Origin: an uncultured Paracoccaceae bacterium
GTDB taxonomy: Bacteria; Pseudomonadota; Alphaproteobacteria; Rhodobacterales; Rhodobacteraceae
Length of the DNA: 64,000 nt
Reading direction: 5' to 3'
Assembly: GCA_947493255.1 (NCBI GenBank)
Contig: CANLQK010000007.1
Location: forward strand, 124,001 to 188,000
In this document: positions 57,473-64,000 of the stretch, piece after piece
How the letters are laid out: every line of letters begins with the position of its first letter
How positions within the stretch are numbered: the first letter of the stretch is position 1
Translations under genes and position numbers: made by a program
The notes under the pieces: model-generated
Databases searched by the model: none
Told to the model about the DNA's origin: nothing
The model's input: only the letters and a program-made list of their open reading frames with translations

Positions 57473-59536
57473 CTAGTTGGCCAGAGATTGCGCCAGTCGC
57501 ATCAGTTGCACGGCTTCGGTGCGGTAACCAAACGGGTCTTCGCCACGATTGGCATTGGCCAGCGCGATGGCATCGCCGTAGCCCCAATCGCCCAAATATG
57601 TGTCGTCCCGCAACAGTTGTCCAAAGCCTGCGATGGCGGCGGCAAAGGCAGCTTCGGCGTTTGGCTGACTGACCGTCACGAACGCGGTTTCGATCAGCTG
57701 GCTGGTGTCGTCGCCCGGCGCTTTGTAACGCAAGCGCAGGAACCCGAGTTCGTCGCTGGTCGTGGTGGTTTCAGCAGCCTGATATCGCAATGGATCGCTA
57801 AGCTGAGCGGGAGAGCCAACAGGTGTGACTTCGTAAATCGCTGTCACGGAATGGCCCGCCCCCAATTCCCCTGCATCCACGGCGTCGTTGTTGAAATCTT
57901 CCCGTGCTAGAGCGCGGGTTTCATAGCCGATGAGGCGGTATTCGGCGACCTCAGCAGGGTTAAACTCAACCTGAATTTTCACGTCATTGGCGATGGGGAA
58001 TAACGCGCCTGTTAGGTTATCCACCAACACCTTTTGGGCCTCTGACAGGGTGTCGATGTAGGCCGCCGTACCGTTTCCGTTTTGGGCCAGCGCCTGCATG
58101 GTCGCGTCTTGAAGGTTGCCACGTCCGAACCCGAGAACGGAAAGGTAGGTACCACTTTCGCGTTTGTCTTCGATATAAGCCTCGAGCCCACGTGGGTCAG
58201 AAAGCCCAACGTTGAAATCCCCATCAGTGGCAAGGATCACGCGCGACACGTCATCACCTTCGGTCATCTGTTCGGCCAGCGTATAGGCTTGCTCCAATCC
58301 GCCTTGCCCGTTCGTTCCGCCGCCTGCTGTCAAAGCATTAAGCGCTGCCAAAATAGTGCTGCGGTTTTCGGCGGCGGTGGGTTCCAGGGCAATGGTCGAC
58401 GACCCCGCATAGGTGACAATCGCAACCTCGTCTTCGGGGCGCAGGTTATCCAGCATCAGGCGGAACGACTGACGCAAAAGCGGCAGTTTGTTGGGCTGGT
58501 TCATGGAGCCTGATGTGTCGATAAGGAACACAAGGTTCAGTGGTGGGCGATCCTCGACAGCTGGCATTTCGCCTTGGATGCCGATGTGCACCAGCTGCGT
58601 GTCCGCGTTCCACGGGGTTTCGAATACATTCACCGTGGGCTGAAACGGATGCGGGCCATTAGGGGTGGTGTAATCGTAGGGGAAGTAGTTGATCAGTTCT
58701 TCGATGCGGACGGCATCGGGGTTGGGCAAATGCCCTGCGGTGAGGGAGGAGCGGACGAGGGAATAGGCCGCGGTGTCAACGTCGATGGAGAACGTGGAAA
58801 CAGGTTCATCGCTGGTGATCTTCAGCGGGTTTGGCGCGTCGTTGGCGAAGATTTCGGTGTTGCCTTGGGGCGGCGCGATGTAAAGATCGGTCGGTTCGGA
58901 CTGGATCTGGGCGCTGGTCCCAACCGCAGGTGCAGCACGAGAAAGTAGCTGTGGCGCTGCCGGTGCCATCTCGACTTGATCAAGCGTGGCGGTTTCTAGG
59001 GATAGCCCCTCGGTTTCTGGGGTCGCTAGGGCAAGCACATCCTCTTCAATGGCCTCCCTTACAGCGGCGCCATCGGTCGGCGCTTGGAGCTGTTCCAATG
59101 CACGAACAGCTTGGGATTCAAAATCAGCGGCAAGCTCGTTGACCTCTGGTTCGACTGCTGGCACCGGTTCTCGCAAAAGTTCCGTTGGCTCTGGCGTGAC
59201 CTCTGGGATCGCTTGGCCTGGGTCAACGGCTGTCGGTTCAATAACCGGCATAGGTGTACGCAACAGGTCACGGCCAAAGGGCGTGGTGATGATAAAGCCG
59301 CAGGCGACGATGGCGGTGGTGACGGTTAGGCCGCCGCGAGAGGTAAGGGTGTTCAACATGAGTTTCGTCCTTGTCCAGATTTTGCTTCTGAACGTCAGAC
59401 GGGGCTGAGTGCGCGATCCTTGGAAATCGGTGAAGTTTTTTGTGGCAAGCGCGATATTTTCCGCGCGGCGCTGGGCGTCCGGCGCAGGTGTTGCGTCATT
59501 CAATAGGGATTTGAGGTCGTCTAGATCGTCGTTCAT
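57473..59536 (-). CDS. vWA domain membrane protein (YfbK-like), putative anti-sigma partner
   Basis: A 687-residue protein. Residues 1-70 are cytoplasmic and short (MNDDLDDLKSLLNDA...), one helix lies at about residues 70-86, then an acidic proline-rich linker and the vWF_A region: the vWA N-terminal part (DVDTAAYSLVRSSL, EELINYFPYDYTTPNG) and the MIDAS DTSGS at residues 340-344. C-terminally a DUF3520 domain ends LMRLAQSL. The gene begins directly after the sigma factor stop (TAAATG), and the topology, with a cytoplasmic N-terminus, one helix and a periplasmic sensor, is that of an anti-sigma factor. That role is inferred. Confidence 0.88.
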   Translation of the reverse strand: MNDDLDDLKSLLNDATPAPDAQRRAENIALATKNFTDFQGSRTQPRLTFRSKIWTRTKLMLNTLTSRGGLTVTTAIVACGFIITTPFGRDLLRTPMPVIEPTAVDPGQAIPEVTPEPTELLREPVPAVEPEVNELAADFESQAVRALEQLQAPTDGAAVREAIEEDVLALATPETEGLSLETATLDQVEMAPAAPQLLSRAAPAVGTSAQIQSEPTDLYIAPPQGNTEIFANDAPNPLKITSDEPVSTFSIDVDTAAYSLVRSSLTAGHLPNPDAVRIEELINYFPYDYTTPNGPHPFQPTVNVFETPWNADTQLVHIGIQGEMPAVEDRPPLNLVFLIDTSGSMNQPNKLPLLRQSFRLMLDNLRPEDEVAIVTYAGSSTIALEPTAAENRSTILAALNALTAGGGTNGQGGLEQAYTLAEQMTEGDDVSRVILATDGDFNVGLSDPRGLEAYIEDKRESGTYLSVLGFGRGNLQDATMQALAQNGNGTAAYIDTLSEAQKVLVDNLTGALFPIANDVKIQVEFNPAEVAEYRLIGYETRALAREDFNNDAVDAGELGAGHSVTAIYEVTPVGSPAQLSDPLRYQAAETTTTSDELGFLRLRYKAPGDDTSQLIETAFVTVSQPNAEAAFAAAIAGFGQLLRDDTYLGDWGYGDAIALANANRGEDPFGYRTEAVQLMRLAQSLAN

Positions 59537-60076
59537 TTATACGTCCTCCTTTTCCTTGAGGGTTTTAAGGTGTTTGCGGGCCTCGGACAGGCGCCATGAT
59601 ACGGTGCCTTCCGAGATCCCCAAAATGTCGGCCGTTTCGGCGTGGGTCATATCGTCGAGCACAAGGGCCAGCGTGTCCCGCAGGTCGTTGGGCAGCGCGT
59701 TCATGGCGGTGGTCAGCCAATCGGCGCGGTCCGCATTTTCGGCGATTGCGGCTTGGCGGTTTACCTCCCAATCGCCCCAACCATCGGCAGCGCGCGTATG
59801 GCTGGCCTGTTTGCGGCGGCGGTCATGGGCGGCATTCACGGCCACGCGGTACAGCCAAGTGGTGACTTTGGACTGCTGTTTATAACTGGCCAGCTTGGCA
59901 GGCAGGGCGGCGCAAATGTCTTGCGTCAAATCCTCTGCCTCGGCCTTTGCTCCAGTCAGGCGAAAACACAGGCGAAACAGGCGGTCATACTGACGGGCGA
60001 TCAGGCTGGAAAAGGCCTGTTCGTCGCCATTTTGGGCCGCTATCGCGAGGTCTTCATCGGTTACTGTCATACGCAT
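59537..60076 (-). CDS. ECF sigma factor
   Basis: A 179-residue RNA polymerase sigma-70 family protein of the extracytoplasmic-function class. Region 2 includes DLAIAAQNGDEQAFSSLIAR and AEAEDLTQDICAALPAK, and region 4 has DTLALVLDDMTHAETADILGISEGTVSWRLSEARKHL. ATG 60076 (MRMTVTDED) or ATG 60070 is the likely start. Followed without gap by the vWA membrane protein, a likely regulatory partner. Confidence 0.92.
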   Translation of the reverse strand: MRMTVTDEDLAIAAQNGDEQAFSSLIARQYDRLFRLCFRLTGAKAEAEDLTQDICAALPAKLASYKQQSKVTTWLYRVAVNAAHDRRRKQASHTRAADGWGDWEVNRQAAIAENADRADWLTTAMNALPNDLRDTLALVLDDMTHAETADILGISEGTVSWRLSEARKHLKTLKEKEDV

Positions 60077-60121
60077 TACTAAGGTATGACGCGCACCGTT
60101 GGTCAATCCTTGGAAAAAAGT

Positions 60122-60544
60122 TCAAATAAACCAAAATGGTTTAACGACTACGACCCAAAGTACGGCAATAACCCCCAAAACGCTTATTTCATTGAAGATG
60201 CGCAGGTACATATCGCTTTCGCGGAATTCGCCACGTTTGGCGCGCACGACCATGCCGCCGGTCATCATGTAGTGGATAACCAATAGACCAACGAGACCGA
60301 GTTTGACCCAGACCCATGGGGCAAATGCCCATCGGGCGACGCCAAGCCAGACACCTGTGATCAGTGCAATGACCATCAAACCGGCAGAAAACCGATAAAG
60401 GCGGCGGGTTAAATCGCCCAAGGGGCCCATTTCGCCCATGTTGGCATATTCGCGTTTCCAGAAAATCAACGCCCGCGGCACGGCAAAGATGGATGTCATC
60501 CAGCCCATGACGCAGAGAATATGTATGATTTTGACGTAATCCAT
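60122..60544 (-). CDS. HemJ/CopD-like membrane protein
   Basis: A 140-residue protein with four helices: YVKIIHILCVMGWMTSIFAV, GLMVIALITGVWLGVARW, WVKLGLVGLLVIHYMMTG and ISVLGVIAVLWVVVVKPFW. The first-helix histidine (H8) and the lysine of WVKL (about K81) match the positions conserved in HemJ, the cytochrome-like protoporphyrinogen IX oxidase, but CopD-type proteins share the fold. If HemJ, it would act two steps after HemF in haem synthesis. Family name held loosely. Confidence 0.6.
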   Translation of the reverse strand: MDYVKIIHILCVMGWMTSIFAVPRALIFWKREYANMGEMGPLGDLTRRLYRFSAGLMVIALITGVWLGVARWAFAPWVWVKLGLVGLLVIHYMMTGGMVVRAKRGEFRESDMYLRIFNEISVLGVIAVLWVVVVKPFWFI

Positions 60545-60611
60545 GCGGGCTGTTGTGGCCGATCATCGGCAGCGGCGCAAGGCGCAGCCTGTCGCAGTTT
60601 GGGCGCTCGAA

Positions 60612-60629
60612 CTTTCACAAAACTGCAAT
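60612..60629 (+). promoter_or_regulatory. Candidate PHO box before the phytase-like gene
   Basis: CTTTCAC-AAAA-CTGCAAT compares with the PhoB half-site pattern CTGTCAT-N4-CTGTCAT at ten of fourteen defined positions. It lies about 70 bases before the start codon. Suggestive because the gene product looks like a phytase or esterase, but not strong. Confidence 0.35.
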
Positions 60630-60700
60630 CTACGTGTTACTGCGGTGTCACGAAAGCTGATCAGACCCTTGTTGAAATCATCACGAGGGGATCAGGACCA

Positions 60701-62860
60701 ATGTCCACCAAGTTTTTCACTATGACATCCGTGTTTGCGCTGACGGCCTCAATGGCCACAGCACAAGACATGGCGTTCAATCGTATCGCATCGTTTGAAA
60801 CTGCAACGAACAACGCCGACTACATGGCTGAATCCTCAGCCGAGATTATTGCGGCGACAGCTGATGGCATGACGCTTGTTTATACCGACAGCCCTATGGG
60901 TGTGATCGGCATGATCGACATCACAACCCCAAGCGAGCCGCAGCCGGCTGGCACTGTCGCCCTGAACGGTGAGCCGACATCAGTTTCCGTCGTCGGCAAT
61001 GTCGCCATCGTCGGCGTGAACACCTCTGAAAGCTACACCGCGCCGTCGGGCAATGTCGTTTCCATCAACCTCGCCGATGGCACGATCACCGACAGCTGTG
61101 ATTTGGGCGGTCAGCCTGACAGCGTCGCAATCGCCAAAGACGGCAGCTTTGCCGTGATCGCGATTGAAAACGAACGTGACGAAGATTTGGGCGATGGCCG
61201 CACAGGGCAAATGCCCGCTGGATATCTGTCCATGGTTGAACTCACATCCGAAGGCCAACTCGATTGCGACACGACCCGCGCGATTGAGATGACTGGCCTT
61301 GCCGAAATCGATGGCCACGACCCAGAGCCCGAATTCGTTGACGTAAACAGCCTTGGCGAAACCGTGGTTACGATGCAGGAAAACAACCACCTCGCCATCG
61401 TCGCCGCTAATGGGTCGATCGTGAACCACTTCTCTGCTGGTTCCGTCACCCTTGAAAACATCGACGAAGACGAAGAAGGCGCGCTGAACTTCACCGCGAC
61501 ACAAGAAAACGTCGTGCGTGAACCGGACGCCGTAAAATGGATCGACGATGAGCACTTCGCCACTGCCAATGAGGGCGACATGGACGGCGGGTCGCGCGGC
61601 TGGACGATTTGGAACAAGGACGGCACAGTCGTCTATGAAAGCGGCACGGATTTCGAGGTCGCCTTGATCCAGATGGGCCACTACCCCGAAGAGCGGTCCG
61701 GCAACAAAGGCGTCGAACCCGAAAGCATCGAGTTCAACACATTCAACGGCACGCCAATGGTATTCGTGGGCGCAGAACGCTCCTCCGCTGTCGGCGTTTA
61801 CGATGTGTCTGATCTGGCAACCCCTGTCTTGATGCAGGTCCTGCCGTCGGGCATCGGGCCAGAAGGCTATGTCACTTTGCCAGAGCGCAATCTGCTCGTC
61901 TCCGCCAACGAAGTTGACCTGATCGATGACGGCGGCGTGCGCGCCCATGTCATGATGTATGAATACGGTGCCGGCACAGCCCAATACCCAACGCTCACCT
62001 CCGCAGGCGCAGATGAGCTGATCGGCTGGGGCGCGATTTCCGGCATGGTCGCGGGTGAAAACGGTATGGTCTATGCAGTGAACGACAGCTTCTACCGCGC
62101 GCAGCCCTCTATCTTTACTATCGACACCACCCAAACACCGGCAGCGATTGTCGATGTCACACGCGTCACGCGTGAAGGTGGCTTTGCGGCCCAAAAGCTG
62201 GACCTCGAAGGCATCGCGCTGGACGGCGAAGGCGGGTTTTTCCTTGCCTCAGAGGGTCGCACAGACCGTCTGATCCCGCACGCGATTTACCACGTTGATG
62301 CCAGCGGTGAAATTCAGGACGAAATCCCGTTCCCCGCAGAACTGCTCGCAGTTGAGCGTCGCTTCGGGTCCGAAGGGATCACCAAAATCGGCGACACCCT
62401 CTGGATCGCGATCCAGCGCAACTGGGCTGATGATGACGGCAATGACGTTAAACTGGTGTCCTACAACCTTGAGACCGAAGAATGGGGCGCGGTCACCTAC
62501 CCGACCGAAGATCCTGAAACCGGTTGGGTTGGCCTGTCTGAGATCACCGTTCACGGCGATTACGTCTACCTCATCGAGCGCGACAACCAAATCGGCTCAA
62601 ACGCGGTCCTCAAACAGATCACCCGCGTTTCACTCGACCAAATGCATCCCGCACCTTTGGGTGGCGATCTGCCAATGGTCGAAAAAGAAATCGTGCGCGA
62701 TTTGATCCCTGATCTGGCCGCCTACAACGGCTACATCGTCGACAAGGTCGAAGGCCTTGCCATTTTCGAAGATGGAACTGCGTTTGTGTCCACAGACAAC
62801 GATGGTGTGGACGACAGCTCCGGCGAGACATTTTTCTGGTCCGTCGCGTTGGGCGAATAA
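60701..62860 (+). CDS. Secreted phytase-like / esterase-like protein
   Basis: A 719-residue exported protein with a signal peptide (MSTKFFTMTSVFALTASMATAQ). The N-terminal two thirds is a beta-propeller-like array (repeats such as GNVAIVGVNTSESYTAPSGN, GEPTSVSVVG). The C-terminal part, from about residue 445 (GWGAISGMVAGENGMVYAV, LEGIALDGEGGFFLASEGR, PFPAELL...GSEGITKIGD, GYIVDKVEGLAIFEDG), is the Phytase-like (PF13449) domain. Possible role is phosphate release from organic phosphates. ATG 60701 has AGGA upstream. Codons end more often in C and G than in neighbours. Confidence 0.86.
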   Translation: MSTKFFTMTSVFALTASMATAQDMAFNRIASFETATNNADYMAESSAEIIAATADGMTLVYTDSPMGVIGMIDITTPSEPQPAGTVALNGEPTSVSVVGNVAIVGVNTSESYTAPSGNVVSINLADGTITDSCDLGGQPDSVAIAKDGSFAVIAIENERDEDLGDGRTGQMPAGYLSMVELTSEGQLDCDTTRAIEMTGLAEIDGHDPEPEFVDVNSLGETVVTMQENNHLAIVAANGSIVNHFSAGSVTLENIDEDEEGALNFTATQENVVREPDAVKWIDDEHFATANEGDMDGGSRGWTIWNKDGTVVYESGTDFEVALIQMGHYPEERSGNKGVEPESIEFNTFNGTPMVFVGAERSSAVGVYDVSDLATPVLMQVLPSGIGPEGYVTLPERNLLVSANEVDLIDDGGVRAHVMMYEYGAGTAQYPTLTSAGADELIGWGAISGMVAGENGMVYAVNDSFYRAQPSIFTIDTTQTPAAIVDVTRVTREGGFAAQKLDLEGIALDGEGGFFLASEGRTDRLIPHAIYHVDASGEIQDEIPFPAELLAVERRFGSEGITKIGDTLWIAIQRNWADDDGNDVKLVSYNLETEEWGAVTYPTEDPETGWVGLSEITVHGDYVYLIERDNQIGSNAVLKQITRVSLDQMHPAPLGGDLPMVEKEIVRDLIPDLAAYNGYIVDKVEGLAIFEDGTAFVSTDNDGVDDSSGETFFWSVALGE

Positions 62861-62902
62861 CAACCAACGATGTTCAGAACCAAATTATTTCAGCATGATT
62901 TC

Positions 62903-62932
62903 ACGGGGGCCCTAAAAGGGGCCCCGTTTTTT
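62903..62932 (+). terminator. Terminator of the phytase-like gene
   Basis: ACGGGGGCCC and GGGGCCCCGT form a GC-rich stem with one mismatch around TAAAA, followed by six T. Clear rho-independent terminator. Confidence 0.9.
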
Positions 62933-62945
62933 GGTCTGCGGATGA

Positions 62946-64000
62946 TTAGACGCTTGTACAGATGTATTTCATTTCCAAATAATCCTCGATCCCGTGGTGC
63001 GATCCTTCGCGGCCCAAACCGGATTGTTTGACACCACCAAAGGGCGCGACTTCGGTAGAAATGATGCCGGTGTTCACGCCGACGATCCCGTATTCCAATG
63101 CTTCGGCCACCTTTGTAACTCGGCTTAGATCGTTGGCATAGAAATAGGACGCGAGGCCAAAGATCGTGTCGTTTGCTTGGGCAATTACATCATCCTCGTC
63201 TTCAAACTTAAACAACGGCGCGAATGGCCCGAATGTTTCATCTGTGGCCACCAACATGTCTTTGGTCGCACCGGTTACGATGGTCGGCGCGATAAACTGG
63301 CCTGGCTGATCATCGCTGCCGCCGGTTAGAACTTTGGCACCTTTTGCCAACGCGTCAGACAAATGTTCGTTCACCTTAGCAAGCGCAGCAGGCGCAATGA
63401 GCGGCCCAAGGTCGGTGCCATCTTCCAGACCATCACCAATCTTGAGGGCCTCAACCGCGGTCTTCAATTTTTCGGCAAAGGCATCGTAAACACCCGCCTG
63501 AACATAAATGCGGTTCGCGCAGACACAGGTCTGGCCGTTATTGCGGAATTTGCAGGCAATTGCGCCGGTGACGGCTGCGTCCAGGTCTGCATCATCAAAG
63601 ACGATGAAAGGCGCGTTGCCTCCCAGTTCCATGGAACATTTCATCACTTGATCTGCAGCTTGCTGCAACAGAATGCGTCCCACACGGGTCGACCCAGTGA
63701 ATGTCAATTTGCGCACTGTTTCGTTTTCGCAGAATTCTTTGCCCGCGCCAGAGGCATCCGTGCAGGTCACCACCGAAAACAATCCGTCAGGAATACCAGC
63801 TTCCTGCGCAAGTTTGGCCATGGCCAACGCAGAGAGGGGCGTCAGTTCGGAGGGGCGAATGACAAAACCACACCCAGCAGCCAAGGCAGGCGCGACTTTG
63901 CGGGCGATCATCGCATTTGGGAAATTCCAGGGTGTGATGCCTGCGGCCACGCCGATTGGTTGTTTGATGACGGTGATGCGGGCGTTGGGCAAATGGGCGG
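62946..64000 (-). CDS. gabD: NAD(P)-dependent succinate-semialdehyde dehydrogenase, C-terminal part
   Basis: Aldehyde dehydrogenase superfamily, at least 351 visible residues, with the N-terminus beyond the right edge. The signature is GABD-like: TPWNFPNAMIARKVAPALAA, KLTFTGSTRVGRILLQQAAD, MELGGNAPFIVFDDADLD with the general-base glutamate, and NNGQTCVCANRIYV with the catalytic cysteine. The cysteine two residues on (TCVC) is typical of GabD/SSADH. The end EDYLEMKYICTSV fits that family too. It oxidises succinate semialdehyde to succinate in GABA breakdown. Confidence 0.92.
   Translation of the reverse strand, partial: AHLPNARITVIKQPIGVAAGITPWNFPNAMIARKVAPALAAGCGFVIRPSELTPLSALAMAKLAQEAGIPDGLFSVVTCTDASGAGKEFCENETVRKLTFTGSTRVGRILLQQAADQVMKCSMELGGNAPFIVFDDADLDAAVTGAIACKFRNNGQTCVCANRIYVQAGVYDAFAEKLKTAVEALKIGDGLEDGTDLGPLIAPAALAKVNEHLSDALAKGAKVLTGGSDDQPGQFIAPTIVTGATKDMLVATDETFGPFAPLFKFEDEDDVIAQANDTIFGLASYFYANDLSRVTKVAEALEYGIVGVNTGIISTEVAPFGGVKQSGLGREGSHHGIEDYLEMKYICTSV

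Noticed and set aside
60127-60143. TAAACCA-AAA-TGGTTTA inverted repeat
   Set aside because: It lies within the last codons of the HemJ/CopD-like gene (KPFWFI), is short, and has no promoter position for another gene; it is probably chance.
60980-62194. Minus-strand reading frame of 404 codons opposite the phytase-like gene
   Set aside because: A shadow caused by the strongly biased codons of the real gene; no start signal and no recognisable domain.
1-64000. CRISPR arrays, tRNAs, rRNAs, insertion sequences, prophage or integrase genes
   Set aside because: Looked for on both strands; no repeat-spacer array, no cloverleaf-like sequence that I could recognise, no transposase or integrase motifs. 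Absence of tRNA is by eye only and should be confirmed with a covariance search.

Overview
This is a stretch of alphaproteobacterial chromosome, almost certainly from the order Rhodobacterales (Roseobacter group). The clues are moderate GC, the atpI-atpB-atpE-atpF'-atpF order, a rpsP-rimM-trmD-rplS region next to ffh, DUF5928-type glycosyltransferases, a MoxR/DUF58/DUF4159 cluster and many short genes joined by ATGA-type overlaps. A genus in the neighbourhood of Octadecabacter/Loktanella is a guess from overall flavour, not something the sequence proves. I see no rRNA, tRNA, CRISPR array, insertion sequence or prophage. The window is a densely coding core chromosome, cut at both ends inside genes (yejA at the left, a gabD-like dehydrogenase at the right).

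Layout. 1-4696: yejABEF-type peptide ABC importer. 4693-9971: fumarylacetoacetase-family hydrolase, a D,D-carboxypeptidase with SPOR domain, HAD phosphatase, clpS, rsmC-like methyltransferase and an SDR lacking its catalytic lysine. 9975-13444: lipoprotein, hemF, a 500-base gene-poor gap with repeated GGTTAACGC motifs, a second small lipoprotein and a seven-helix membrane AraC regulator. 13518-20589 (minus strand): rpmE, rplS, (PilZ protein on the plus strand), trmD, an inserted sulfotransferase-like gene, rimM, rpsP, chorismate mutase, two GNATs, a NIPSNAP protein and ffh. 20782-24611: paired membrane proteins, azoR with a divergent LysR gene, and an ArsR regulator coupled to a secreted protein of unknown function. 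24819-27441: ATP synthase Fo operon. 27612-30104: GntR regulator, OmpA-like lipoprotein and Ada-like methyltransferase. 30201-35552: nth, adenosine kinase, then a small glycan/sulfotransferase cluster and a HIT protein. 35614-41469: ABC ATPase, zinc-finger protein, DUF2459, polA and hsp20. 41612-46777: serine protease and the glycolate oxidase operon glcD-glcE-(membrane ORF)-glcF. 46860-54651: DUF599, a small secreted protein and the moxR/DUF58/DUF4159/GATase-like operon. 54718-57420: DUF1285, hydroxypyruvate isomerase-like, VOC and WYL-regulator genes. 57473-60544: ECF sigma factor, its vWA membrane partner and a HemJ/CopD-like protein. 60701-62860: phytase-like secreted protein. The window ends in the aldehyde dehydrogenase.

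How the genes work together. The most informative link is regulatory. The GntR (FadR-type) gene at 27612-28379 and the glycolate oxidase operon starting at 46777 carry the same operator architecture, TTGGT-N11-ACCAA, at the same distance before the start codon. This suggests that the regulator is a GlcC-like glycolate switch acting on both. Clear inverted repeats also sit before the azoR/LysR, ArsR and VOC-WYL units, so local autoregulation is a recurring theme. Other notable points are a sulfotransferase-like gene translationally coupled inside the rimM-trmD operon, a possible sulfated-glycan cluster, a sigma factor with a vWA-type putative membrane anti-sigma factor, and stable hairpins on both sides of atpE. 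No wholly new defence or mobile system is evident.
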